Program-made: the position numbers and the translations under genes | Source: Kushneria konosiri | GTDB lineage: Bacteria > Pseudomonadota > Gammaproteobacteria > Pseudomonadales > Halomonadaceae | Direction: 5' to 3' | Length of the DNA: 64,000 nucleotides | Assembly: GCF_002155145.1 (NCBI RefSeq) | Contig: NZ_CP021323.1 | Location: forward strand, 1,612,001-1,676,000 | Part shown: positions 51,843-60,573 of the stretch, piece by piece | Layout: each line of letters begins with the position of its first letter | How positions within the stretch are numbered: the stretch's first letter is position 1 | The notes under the pieces: model-generated | Seen by the model: only the letters and a program-made list of their open reading frames with translations | Databases searched by the model: none | What the model was told of the DNA's origin: nothing

Positions 51843-53303
51843 ATGAATAACAACAGCACTCAGGGCCTTCAGCCTACGGCGCCCGACCCGCACCTTCATA
51901 ATGAAGATCTGGCTCCGGCTCGACAGAACTGGAGCGCGTACAACATCTTTGCCTTCTGGATGGCCGATATTCACAGCGTCGGTGGTTATGTGCTGGCTGC
52001 CAGTCTGTTCGGTCTTGGTCTGATGGGCTGGCAGGTGCTGATTTCGTTGCTGGTCGGCATCCTTATCGTGCAGTGCTTTGCCAATGCCGTCGCGCGTCCC
52101 AGTCAGCGCACCGGCGTGCCGTTTCCGGTCATCTGCCGAATGGCCTTCGGTACGAAGGGCGCCAATGTGCCGGCGGTCATTCGCGGGCTGATCGCGGTGG
52201 TGTGGTACGGCATTCAGACCTGGCTTGCCTCCAACGCACTGCTTTTGGTGCTGCTGCGCTGGTTTCCGGGGCTCGAGTCCTGGGCTGGCACGAGCTTTCT
52301 GGGGCTGTCGGCACTCGGCTGGTTCTGTTTCGCACTGATGTGGGTGCTTCAGGCGCTGGTGTTCTGGCGTGGCATGGACACTATCCGCCGTTTCAACGAC
52401 TGGGCCGGCCCGCTGGTCTATGCGGTCATGTTCGCGCTTGCCGGCTGGATCGTCTGGCGCGCCGGGCCCGGTAACATCAGCCTGTCGCTGTCGAGCGAGA
52501 CACTGACCGGTGGCGAGGCACTGTGGCAGATGGTGGTCGCTGCCGTCCTGGTCGCCGGCTACTTTGCCGGCCCCACGCTCAACTTTGGTGACTTCTCGCG
52601 CTACTGCGCCACCGAGAAGGCCGTGCGTCGCGGTAACTTCTGGGGGCTGCCGGTCAACTTTCTGGTGTTTTCCATCATCACGGTGGTCGTGGTCTCCGGT
52701 ACGCCACAGGTGTTCGGTGAAATGCTGACCGACCCGATTGAAACCGTGGCCCGCATCGACAGTGTCACCGCGGCCGTGCTGGGCGTGTTTGCCTTCGTGG
52801 CCGCCACCATCGGCATCAATATCGTGGCCAACTTCGTCGCGCCGGCGTTTGATTTCTCCCACGTCGCGCCCGAGAAAATCAGCTGGCGCATGGGCGGCAT
52901 GATCGCCGCGGTCGGTTCGATCTTTCTCACCCCCTGGAATCTTTTCAACAACCCTGAATTGATCCACTACACGGTCGGTGTGCTGGCCGGTCTGATCGGT
53001 CCGCTCTACGGCATTATTCTGGTGGATTTCTATAAGGTGCGCCGTCAGAAGATCGATCTGGACGCGTTGTTTTCCTCCGCTGAAGGCAGCACCTACCACT
53101 ATCAGCGCGGCGTGAATCCGGTGGCCCTGCGCTCGCTGATCATGGGGGGGCTGGTGAGCGTGCCGATCAGTCTGGCACCGCTGGGCGATATCAGCAGTTT
53201 TGCGGTGTTCTTCGGTGGCGGTGTGGCGGCACTGGCGCACGGCTGGCAGTCCGGCCTGTGGCGTCGTGGTGGTGCAGAAAAGCCCGTGACGTCACGCATC
53301 TGA
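51843..53303 (+). CDS. NCS1-family nucleobase/hydantoin permease
   Basis: The 486-residue protein has 12 predicted helices and NCS1 features: the start NEDLAPARQNWSAYNIFAFWMADIHS (broken here: NWSAYNIFAFWMADIHS), SQRTGVPFPVICRMAFG and TLNFGDFSRYCATEKAVRRG. Known relatives carry uracil, cytosine, hydantoins or allantoin. The neighbours point to allantoin or another purine-ring compound. The start at 51843 is supported by GGAG at 51833-51836; the frame also has an ATG 12 bp earlier. Expression is probably controlled by the divergent GntR regulator. Confidence 0.9.
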   Translation: MNNNSTQGLQPTAPDPHLHNEDLAPARQNWSAYNIFAFWMADIHSVGGYVLAASLFGLGLMGWQVLISLLVGILIVQCFANAVARPSQRTGVPFPVICRMAFGTKGANVPAVIRGLIAVVWYGIQTWLASNALLLVLLRWFPGLESWAGTSFLGLSALGWFCFALMWVLQALVFWRGMDTIRRFNDWAGPLVYAVMFALAGWIVWRAGPGNISLSLSSETLTGGEALWQMVVAAVLVAGYFAGPTLNFGDFSRYCATEKAVRRGNFWGLPVNFLVFSIITVVVVSGTPQVFGEMLTDPIETVARIDSVTAAVLGVFAFVAATIGINIVANFVAPAFDFSHVAPEKISWRMGGMIAAVGSIFLTPWNLFNNPELIHYTVGVLAGLIGPLYGIILVDFYKVRRQKIDLDALFSSAEGSTYHYQRGVNPVALRSLIMGGLVSVPISLAPLGDISSFAVFFGGGVAALAHGWQSGLWRRGGAEKPVTSRI

Positions 53304-53323
53304 GGTCAGTTTTCAGGCGATGT

Positions 53324-53358
53324 GGCCCGGATAGGGGGCATGCGTCCCTATCCGGGCC
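53324..53358. terminator. Long hairpin between convergent permease and sensor kinase
   Basis: GGCCCGGATAGGG (53324-53336) and CCCTATCCGGGCC (53346-53358) form a 13-bp perfect stem with a 9-base loop. It sits between convergent genes; with no T tract it may act as a two-way terminator through stem strength or protect mRNA ends. Confidence 0.75.
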
Positions 53359-53377
53359 GAAACCGTTACGCGTTCAT

Positions 53378-54829
53378 TCAGTGCTTTGACAGGTGCTCTG
53401 AATCAGCGCGCAGGGCGCCAGCCGTAAACGCGACCCGCGCCAGGGTCCCGCCACCGGCGGCTTCATGCAGCGAGATATCGGCGCTCATCGCGGTACAGAT
53501 CTGGCGGGCAATGGCCAGACCCAGTCCGGTGCCGCTGATGGCGCGTCCGGCATCCTCTTCCTGAATACCTTCCCGCCGAACCCGGTAAAAGCGCTCGAAA
53601 ACCCGTCCGCGCTCGTCGACGGGAATGCCGGGGCCATCGTCTTCGACCTCGATGATGGCATCACTGAGCACCCGCACGGTGATATGGCCGCCTGCGGGGG
53701 TGTAGGCCTGGGCATTGCCGATCAGAATGGCCAGCAGCTCGTTGACCAGGGCGCTATCGGCAGGCACCCAGACCGGATGTTCGGCTTCAAGCGCCATTGT
53801 CAGACCCCGCTGCCATGCCAGCGACACCATGCTCATGCAGAACTCTCGCGCCGTTTCCGAAAGATCCAGCCGGCCAAATTCCCGACGGCGGATATCATTT
53901 TCCACCCGTGCCAGTGACAGCAGACGATTGGCCAGCAGGGTCAGTGCCTCCAGATCCCGCTGGGCGCTTTCCAGCGTGTCACGCAGTGCCCTGGTGTCCT
54001 GCGCCTGCATGCCAAGCTCCAGGCGGGCTCGCAGGGCAAACAGGGGCGTGCGAAGCTCATGGGCAGCATCGGCCACGAAAGTGCGCTGGGCGCGCAGGGT
54101 GTCGTCCAGTCGGGCCGTCAGATGATTGATGGCGCCAATCAGCCCGCGGACCTCGCTTTGAACGTTTTCGGTCGGCAGCGGTTCAAGATTGTCCGGCGAG
54201 CGGCTGGCAACCATGTCGGTGATGCGTCTTAGCGGCCGCAGGGCGGCATCAATGGCCAGCATGAAGAGAATGAAGGCACCGGCAGCAAACAGGGTCAGGC
54301 GCAGCAGTGAATCGCTCAGCAGTTCGTGCATCAGCTGGAGATGAATGTCGCGGTGTTCGGCGACGCGTACCTCGACCATGTCGTGATAGCCGGGCTGGCT
54401 GACCGGTACCAGCAGCGAGACCACACGAACATCGCGCCCGCCATAGGTGGCGTCGTAAAAGCGTGCCAGAGAGGGGTAGCGCTGGGTCATGGTGCTTGAG
54501 GGCGGCGGGGCGGGCAGATCATCAAATCCGGCGATCGAGCCCTGCTGTGAGGCAATGATCTGATAAAAGGCGCTGCCGCCACTGTCGAGTGAAAAGGGGT
54601 CGAGTACGGCGCGCGATATCTTCGCCTGCAGTCGGCCATCCTGGTAGGTAAGAGACTCCCCCAGCACTCGGGCGGCAATCAGCAGGGGCCGATCATAGGC
54701 GCTGCGCGCCACCCGCCAGGCATCCAGCCAGGCCCCGGCCACCCCGATGCCGATCAACAGCAAGAGCGCGGCGCCAATGCGTCGGGTCAGGCGACCCCGC
54801 AGACTGCGGCGAGACAGGCTGGCTTTCAT
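53378..54829 (-). CDS. tctE: TctE-type sensor histidine kinase
   Basis: The 483-residue inner-membrane kinase has a first helix (about 17-40), a periplasmic sensor loop (to about 168), a second helix, a HAMP region, an intact H-box DAAHELRTPLFAL with the phosphoacceptor His, the N-box ILIGNAQAYTPAGG, and a D-box DDGPGIPVDERG. TctE-type kinases sense tricarboxylates or other organic acids and phosphorylate TctD. It overlaps the regulator gene by 4 bp and is divergent, as a pair, from the second tctCBA operon, which is the usual layout. Confidence 0.92.
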   Translation of the reverse strand: MKASLSRRSLRGRLTRRIGAALLLLIGIGVAGAWLDAWRVARSAYDRPLLIAARVLGESLTYQDGRLQAKISRAVLDPFSLDSGGSAFYQIIASQQGSIAGFDDLPAPPPSSTMTQRYPSLARFYDATYGGRDVRVVSLLVPVSQPGYHDMVEVRVAEHRDIHLQLMHELLSDSLLRLTLFAAGAFILFMLAIDAALRPLRRITDMVASRSPDNLEPLPTENVQSEVRGLIGAINHLTARLDDTLRAQRTFVADAAHELRTPLFALRARLELGMQAQDTRALRDTLESAQRDLEALTLLANRLLSLARVENDIRRREFGRLDLSETAREFCMSMVSLAWQRGLTMALEAEHPVWVPADSALVNELLAILIGNAQAYTPAGGHITVRVLSDAIIEVEDDGPGIPVDERGRVFERFYRVRREGIQEEDAGRAISGTGLGLAIARQICTAMSADISLHEAAGGGTLARVAFTAGALRADSEHLSKH

Positions 54830-55518
54830 GTGGGCGGGTTCGTAGCGTCGGCCGGCTGGGCTTCCAGCTGATAGCCCAGGCCACGAAAGGTGACAATGCG
54901 CACGTCACTGCCTTCCAGCTTGCGCCGCAGGCGCGAGACATAGACTTCGATGGCATCGAAGGAGCCATCCTCTGCCATTGAAAATACCTGGGCGGCCAGA
55001 TGCTCCTTGCTGACCGTGCGCCCGACGCGGGCCATCAGGGCTTCCAGCAGCGCCAGTTCCCTGGGCGGCAGCATCAGTGGTTGATCGAGCAGGGTGAAGC
55101 TGCGCGCGTCGAGATCGAAGGCCAGTGCGCCACAGCGATGGATCTGCTGGCCGTCATGGCGGGTACGGCGGATCAGGGCGTTGATGCGGGCCTGCAGCTC
55201 GGAAAGCGAGAAGGGTTTGATCAGATAGTCGTCCGCACCCAGATTGAGCCCCTTGACGCGGTCGTTGATGCTGCCACGAGCGGTCAGCAGCATGACCGGT
55301 AGTCGCGTATCACGCTTTCGAAGCCAGCTCAAAAGCGTAAAGCCGTCCATCTCCGGCAGGCCGATATCCAGAAGCAGCAGGGCGTAGCTTTCGGTTTCAA
55401 GGGCCGTGCGTGCCGAGGCGCCATCATGCATGACGTCGACTCGCCAGCCGGCGGACTCCAGCGAGCGCTGGATGCTCTCCGCCAGCGAGGGATGGTCTTC
55501 GACCAATAGCGTACGCAT
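54826..55518 (-). CDS. tctD: TctD-type response regulator
   Basis: The 230-residue OmpR-family regulator has the phosphoacceptor Asp in LLLLDIGLPEMDG, the switch residue in MLLTARG, the Lys in YLIKPFSLSE, and a C-terminal winged helix (LPPRELALLEALM to TFRGLGYQLEA). The start at 55518 matches the beginning MRTLLVEDHPSL; the open frame continues far upstream but that part is antisense to tctC and not protein-like. The gene is divergent from tctC over 236 bp, where its binding site should lie. It probably activates tctCBA in response to the tricarboxylate sensed by TctE. Confidence 0.93.
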   Translation of the reverse strand: MRTLLVEDHPSLAESIQRSLESAGWRVDVMHDGASARTALETESYALLLLDIGLPEMDGFTLLSWLRKRDTRLPVMLLTARGSINDRVKGLNLGADDYLIKPFSLSELQARINALIRRTRHDGQQIHRCGALAFDLDARSFTLLDQPLMLPPRELALLEALMARVGRTVSKEHLAAQVFSMAEDGSFDAIEVYVSRLRRKLEGSDVRIVTFRGLGYQLEAQPADATNPPT

Positions 55519-55754
55519 TGCCGCTCCCGTGAAAGGTTGTTGAAAGCCTGCCGCACTATCGTGCCAACAGGCGAAGCCCGGACAGATCCGATCCCGCATC
55601 AGCGCATGAAGATTGTCCACGAGGACAGTATGCATGGCCTTGGTCCGGTGACCAATGCAGGGACAGGCCGACATGGCATTCATCTTCAGGGTTTCGATCG
55701 CCGTATAACAAAAGCTCCGGGCAGTTCGCCGGGCAGACGTGAGGAACAGGCAAC

Positions 55755-56765
55755 ATGACAATGACACGACGCAGCTTTGGCAAGGGGCGCATGGCAGCAC
55801 TGGCCCTGATCGGCGCCCTGGGTCTGGGTACCGGGTTTCAGGCACAGGCCTTTGACGGCCCCAAGCGGCCTGAATGTATCGCTCCGGCCGCCCCGGGCGG
55901 TGGCTTTGACCTGACCTGCAAGCTGGCTCAGACCGCACTGGTGGAGGAGGGCATTCTCTCCACACCCATGCGTGTGACCTACATGCCGGGCGGTGTTGGG
56001 GCGGTTGCCTACAACACGGTGGTCGCTCAGCGTCCCGATGATTCCGATGCGATTGTTGCCTGGTCCAGCGGTTCGCTTTTGAACCTGGCTCAGGGCAAGT
56101 TCGGTCGCTTTGATGAAAGCGCCGTGCGCTGGCTGGCCGGTGTAGGCACCAGCTATGGTGCGGTCGCGGTACGCGCCGACTCTCCCTACAAAAATCTTGA
56201 TGATCTGGTTCAGGCGCTGCGCAAGGATCCCAGCAAGGTCGTGATCGGTGCCGGTGGTTCGGTCGGCGGTCAGGACTGGATGCAGACGGCACTGCTGGCG
56301 AAAGCCGCCGGTATCGATCCCAAGAAGATGCGCTACGTCGCGATGGAAGGGGGCGGTGAGCTGGCCACATCGCTGCTGGGCGGACACATTCAGGTCGCCA
56401 GTACCGATATCTCTGACTCCGTACCTCACGTACAAAGCGGTGACATGCGCATTCTGGCCGTGTTCTCCGAAGAGCGCCTGCCGGGTGATGTGACCGAAGA
56501 CATCCCTACCGCGGTTGAGCAGGGCTATGACGTGCAGTGGCCGGTCATCCGTGGCTTCTACGTCGGGCCGAAGGTCAGTGATGAAGCCTACAACTGGTGG
56601 AAGGATGCCTTCGACAAGCTGCTGGCCTCCGAGGACTTCGCCGAGCTGCGTGAAAAGCGCGAACTGTATCCCTTCTCAATGACCGGTGATGAGCTTGATG
56701 CCTACGTGAAAAAGCGCGTAGGGGATTACCGTGAGCTGGCTGATCAGTTCGGTCTGGTCAAGTAA
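55755..56765 (+). CDS. tctC: Second TTT substrate-binding protein (TctC)
   Basis: The 336-residue periplasmic binding protein has a signal peptide (start TRRSFGKGRMAALALIGALG, ending about FQAQAFDG) and the Bug/TctC core: CIAPAAPGGGFDLTCKLA, MPGGVGAVAYNTVV and later VIGAGGSVGGQDW. This is the classical TctC sort, more like the citrate-binding protein of Salmonella than the protein at 24 kb. It is the first gene of an operon controlled by the divergent TctDE pair. Likely substrates are citrate or related tricarboxylates, from the family and its regulator; the sequence alone does not show which. Confidence 0.92.
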   Translation: MTMTRRSFGKGRMAALALIGALGLGTGFQAQAFDGPKRPECIAPAAPGGGFDLTCKLAQTALVEEGILSTPMRVTYMPGGVGAVAYNTVVAQRPDDSDAIVAWSSGSLLNLAQGKFGRFDESAVRWLAGVGTSYGAVAVRADSPYKNLDDLVQALRKDPSKVVIGAGGSVGGQDWMQTALLAKAAGIDPKKMRYVAMEGGGELATSLLGGHIQVASTDISDSVPHVQSGDMRILAVFSEERLPGDVTEDIPTAVEQGYDVQWPVIRGFYVGPKVSDEAYNWWKDAFDKLLASEDFAELREKRELYPFSMTGDELDAYVKKRVGDYRELADQFGLVK

Positions 56766-56831
56766 ATCCGAAATCGGCGCAGGTGCCCTGTCAGGGTGCC
56801 TGCGCCGCTGGTCGTCTGTCCGGAGCCTGTC

Positions 56832-57290
56832 ATGATTTATCAACGTCTTTTTTTGACGGCGCTGCTGATTGTCTATGCGGTGCTGGCCTATGCCGCAACC
56901 ACCTATGAAGCTCCCTTTTCCTATGAGCCTGTAGGACCGCGCGCTTTCCCGCTGCTGCTACTGGCCCTGCTGGCGGTGAGTACGGTCTATCTGCTCATTC
57001 GCCCCGGTCAGATGGCTGAAGAGAACGCCGAAACACCTCTGACAGGACATGTGCTGGGACGTCTGGTGCTTTGTGTGCTGGCACTGTCGCTGTTTGCCTT
57101 CTTCTTTGAAAAGCTCGGCTTTGTGGTCGCGGCCTTTTTGTTCGCCATTGCCATGTGCCGACTCTATAACGGGCGCTGGGTGACCAGCGTGATTACCGGA
57201 GCCGTCATGTCAGTGGCCTTTTATGTGCTCTTTGACCGGCTACTGGACGTACCGCTACCGCTGGGCGTGCTATCAGGACTGGGAGTCTGA
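56832..57290 (+). CDS. tctB: Second TTT small membrane subunit (TctB)
   Basis: This 152-residue protein with four hydrophobic helices is TctB/DUF1468. It begins IYQRLFLTALLIVYAVLAYA and has EPVGPRAFPLLLLALLA in the middle. GGAG precedes the ATG at 56832. It lies between the binding protein and the large permease, with 3 bp to tctA. It completes the tripartite system. Confidence 0.9.
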   Translation: MIYQRLFLTALLIVYAVLAYAATTYEAPFSYEPVGPRAFPLLLLALLAVSTVYLLIRPGQMAEENAETPLTGHVLGRLVLCVLALSLFAFFFEKLGFVVAAFLFAIAMCRLYNGRWVTSVITGAVMSVAFYVLFDRLLDVPLPLGVLSGLGV

Positions 57291-57293
57291 ACC

Positions 57294-58802
57294 ATGGAAA
57301 CACTGGGATATCTGGGTCAGGGATTCGGCGTGGCGACAACGCCGCTGAATCTGTTGACGGCCCTGTGCGGCACGCTGATTGGTACCGTGGTCGGGCTTTT
57401 GCCCGGACTCGGGCCGATCAACGGTGTGGCGCTTCTGATTCCGATCGCCTTTGCGCTCGGCCTGCCGCCGGAAACATCCTTGATCCTGCTGGCAGCAGTG
57501 TATCTGGGCTGTGAGTATGGCGGACGTATTTCGTCGATTCTTTTGAACATCCCCGGCGAAGCCTCTGCCGTCATGACCGCCATGGACGGCCATCCGCTGG
57601 CCCGTCAGGGCAAGGGTGGCATTGCGCTGTCCATTTCGGCGGCCGGCTCCTTCATGGGTGGCCTGATTGCCACCATCGGCGTAACCATCTTCGCGCCACT
57701 GCTGGCGAAATGGGCGGTCGCATTCGGACCGGCCGAATATTTTGTCATGATGGTCTTTGCCATCACCTGTCTGGCCGGCATGGCCGGCAACAAGCCAATG
57801 AAAACGGCGGTCGCCTCACTGATCGGTCTGCTGCTGGCGTGTGTGGGCATTGACTCCAACAGCGGCGTTTATCGCTTTACCTTCGGCAGTCTGGGACTGG
57901 CGGATGGCATCCAGTTCGTGGTGCTGGTGCTGGGGCTTTTCAGTATCAGTGAGATTCTGGTACTGCTCGAGCGTACCTATTACGGCCAGAGCGCGCTCAA
58001 GACCAGCGGTCGCATGCTGTTTAATGTAAAAGAGGCCATGTTCGTTAAATGGACCGTGCTGCGCAGCGGCGTGGTGGGCTTTTTCATGGGGATTCTGCCG
58101 GGCGCCGGTGCCACCATGGCCAGTGCCGTGGCGTACATGAGTGAAAAGCGCATGGCATCGAAGGATAACCGCTTCGGTGATGGCGATCTGCGCGGTCTGG
58201 CCGCACCGGAAACCGCCAACAGTGCAGCCGCCTGTGGTTCCATGGTGCCGATGCTGACCCTGGGGGTTCCGGGTTCTGGTACTACTGCAGTCATGCTGGG
58301 GGCGCTGACGCTTTACAACATCACGCCTGGTCCGCTGCTGTTCCAGACCGACCCGCAGCTGGTCTGGGGTCTGATCGCGTCGCTGTTTATCGCCAACGTC
58401 ATGCTGGTGGTGATGAATATCCCGCTGATTCGTGTGTTCACCAAGATTCTGGCCGTCCCTTACTGGGCGCTGGTGCCTGGTATCGCGATCGTTACGGCGA
58501 TCGGGGTCTACGGCGTACACGCCACCACCTTTGACCTGTTTTTGATGATTGTGATCGGGGTAGTGGGCTATATCCTGCGCAAGTTCGACTTTCCGCTGTC
58601 AGCGGTGCTGCTGGGCTTTATCCTGGGCGGCATTATGGAGCAGAACCTGCGCCGCGCACTGTCGATCTCCAACGGTGATCTCTCGATTCTGTGGTCGAGC
58701 CCGATTACCTGGGGTGGCTGGGCACTGGTGGTGCTGATGATTGTGCTGCCGATGTATCGCGGCTGGCGCCAGCGTCAGGTCGCACGGCCGGCCAATCCGT
58801 AA
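57294..58802 (+). CDS. tctA: Second TTT large permease (TctA)
   Basis: The 502-residue permease carries TctA motifs: GTVVGLLPGLGPINGVALLI near the start, LLNIPGEASAVMTAMDG, GILPGAGATMASAVAYMSEK, and NSAAACGSMVPMLTLGVPGSG. Compared with the first TctA in the window it has the same order but different sequence, so the two systems are not recent copies. It takes substrate from TctC through a cation gradient. A strong terminator follows 25 bp after its stop. Confidence 0.94.
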   Translation: METLGYLGQGFGVATTPLNLLTALCGTLIGTVVGLLPGLGPINGVALLIPIAFALGLPPETSLILLAAVYLGCEYGGRISSILLNIPGEASAVMTAMDGHPLARQGKGGIALSISAAGSFMGGLIATIGVTIFAPLLAKWAVAFGPAEYFVMMVFAITCLAGMAGNKPMKTAVASLIGLLLACVGIDSNSGVYRFTFGSLGLADGIQFVVLVLGLFSISEILVLLERTYYGQSALKTSGRMLFNVKEAMFVKWTVLRSGVVGFFMGILPGAGATMASAVAYMSEKRMASKDNRFGDGDLRGLAAPETANSAAACGSMVPMLTLGVPGSGTTAVMLGALTLYNITPGPLLFQTDPQLVWGLIASLFIANVMLVVMNIPLIRVFTKILAVPYWALVPGIAIVTAIGVYGVHATTFDLFLMIVIGVVGYILRKFDFPLSAVLLGFILGGIMEQNLRRALSISNGDLSILWSSPITWGGWALVVLMIVLPMYRGWRQRQVARPANP

Positions 58803-58826
58803 GACAGTAACGTCACCTCCGTTCAA

Positions 58827-58852
58827 GGGCCCGCCAATGGCGGGCCTTTTTT
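58827..58852 (+). terminator. Rho-independent terminator of the second tctCBA operon
   Basis: GGCCCGCC (58828-58835), loop AAT, GGCGGGCC (58839-58846), then six T. Confidence 0.93.
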
Positions 58853-59223
58853 ATGCCGTAGAGAAGGGGATGGCCGGGTCGTGATGGGGTGTCGCCCACC
58901 TCGAGTCATCAGGTCATCATGGCGTCGCTGGCCTTGTGAAAGGACGCATGATCAAGAAAAGCATCTCATGACCGACATGACGCTCTGCTGAAGGGTGCCT
59001 GTGATCTCACCTCGTGAACTGGCGGGTGTCATGACCCAGGATCGCTGACCCACAACGCCTGGTGCTGTCGACAAATAGCGGTCACCCCCGGGGCCATGGA
59101 GTGGCCACTTCTGTCACATGACCATCAAGGGAACGGAGTGGCACCGGGGAGACGACAATGGCTGATTTGCTGGGGTAAGCAGGGTGTCGAGGGGAGCCTT
59201 CGGGTGATGCCCATATGCCTGCA
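58853..59223. other. Intergenic stretch between tctA and the sugar transferase
   Basis: About 370 bp lie between two terminators that face each other. Composition is ordinary GC-rich. Short open frames exist on both strands, but none has both a good start and a family pattern. I see no gene, RNA or repeat here. Confidence 0.6.
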
Positions 59224-59251
59224 AAGGAAAGGGCCCACCGAAGGTGGGCCC
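59224..59251 (-). terminator. Terminator of the sugar-transferase gene
   Basis: The plus-strand GGGCCCACC (59231-59239) pairs with GGTGGGCCC (59243-59251); on the minus strand the stem is followed by TTTCCTTT. It lies about 40 bp after the sugar-transferase stop. Confidence 0.8.
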
Positions 59252-59286
59252 CTTGTCATGTCCTGCAGGTTTGCAGAGATGAAAGC

Positions 59287-60573
59287 TCAGCGTGCGCCGG
59301 AGCCGGTAAAGATGGTGCGAATGGTACGAATCACGACCAGCAGGTCCATCCAGAACGAGAAATTGCGGATGTAGTAAAAGTCATATTCGAGCTTGAGGCG
59401 CGAGCCCTCGACTTCCGAGGCATAACCCTGTTCGACCTGGGCCCATCCCGAAATGCCGGGCCTGACCACATGACGATAGCGAAAGAACGGAATGTCGCGC
59501 TCGTAGGCTTCGGTCAGGGAGGGTGTTTCCGGACGAGGGCCGATCAGGCTCATGTCTCCCTTGAGGACGTTGAACAGCTGCGGCAGCTCATCGATACGAT
59601 ACTTGCGAAGATATTTGCCGACCTTCGTGATGCGAGGATCATCGCCTTCCTGGGTAGGGCGAACGTCATCCGGATTCACATACATGCTGCGCATCTTGTA
59701 GACATCAAATTCCTCGCCCTGAAAGCCCGAGCGGCGCTGGCGAAACAGAACGGGGCCCGGGTCGTCGCGCTTGATCATGATCGCCGCTATACCCATAAGA
59801 GGCAGTGCAACCGGCATCAGCATCAATGCGGCAAAAATGTCAGCGACTCGCTTGAAAAGCTCATAGCTGGTTTTAGGCATCAGCGAGCTATAACGATTGG
59901 CATGAATCTGATCGAGCCCAATGCGTCCGAGCCGCGCCTCACTGAAGCGACGAGCATCATGCACCGGGATACGCTTGATGGTGCAGTCGGCCAGAAAACG
60001 CTGCCAGTCAGTACTCAGATCGCTGGATAGGTCCACAATGACGCCATCGACTCGAGTGTTTTCAAGATCTGGACTTTTCAACCATCGCTGGTCGATGTCT
60101 CGTCGATCAAACCATCGTGACACATTGCCCACCGGTACGATGGCCATCTTGCGTCGGCGATAGCGGTGGGCAAGACGATAGCCCGTGCAGCCAAATGCAA
60201 GAGCTGTCAGATAGGAAAACAAGAGTTGCCAGGGGGCGAAGGGAATCTCAAGACCGACAAGTAGTGCTGTTACCCCCAGGTAGACCACGGTTGCCGAAGG
60301 AATAACATAGGAAAACGCACTTGTGCCCGGATAGTGAGAGAGCTCTTTTACCGCTCGAAACGCGACCATATAGGCAGCCGCACTGGCGAGAAGCGTGATG
60401 TTGACTTCGTTCTCTTCCAGTTTCCAGGTTGACCAGCCCCATTGCCAGAGGGCAGGCAAACCTGCAACCAGTACAAGGCCGAGAAAATAGTGGGTATGAA
60501 AGCTCAATAGAATACGCTCATACCAACGGGAGTGCCGATGATTGTTGCGCAATGAACTCGTAGTCATTTGCAT
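59287..60573 (-). CDS. Polyprenyl-phosphate sugar-1-phosphate transferase (WcaJ/ExoY-like)
   Basis: The enzyme starts an exopolysaccharide unit by linking a sugar phosphate to undecaprenyl phosphate at the inner membrane. From the ATG at 60573 (AGGA before it) the protein has 428 residues. It has four N-terminal helices, a Rossmann-like middle domain (about 140-250), and the transferase domain: YELFKRVADIFAALMLMP, DDPGPVLFRQRRSGFQG, and RKYRIDELPQLFNVLKGDMS with the following GPRPE. In exopolysaccharide clusters this gene leads a long operon; here it stands alone, with an AT-rich gap behind it. That suggests a remnant or relocation. Confidence 0.9.
   Translation of the reverse strand: MQMTTSSLRNNHRHSRWYERILLSFHTHYFLGLVLVAGLPALWQWGWSTWKLEENEVNITLLASAAAYMVAFRAVKELSHYPGTSAFSYVIPSATVVYLGVTALLVGLEIPFAPWQLLFSYLTALAFGCTGYRLAHRYRRRKMAIVPVGNVSRWFDRRDIDQRWLKSPDLENTRVDGVIVDLSSDLSTDWQRFLADCTIKRIPVHDARRFSEARLGRIGLDQIHANRYSSLMPKTSYELFKRVADIFAALMLMPVALPLMGIAAIMIKRDDPGPVLFRQRRSGFQGEEFDVYKMRSMYVNPDDVRPTQEGDDPRITKVGKYLRKYRIDELPQLFNVLKGDMSLIGPRPETPSLTEAYERDIPFFRYRHVVRPGISGWAQVEQGYASEVEGSRLKLEYDFYYIRNFSFWMDLLVVIRTIRTIFTGSGAR

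Noticed and set aside
55519-56370. Long N-terminal extension of the TctD frame
   Set aside because: The extension is antisense to tctC and rich in Pro, Arg and Ser; the family start at 55518 is clear.
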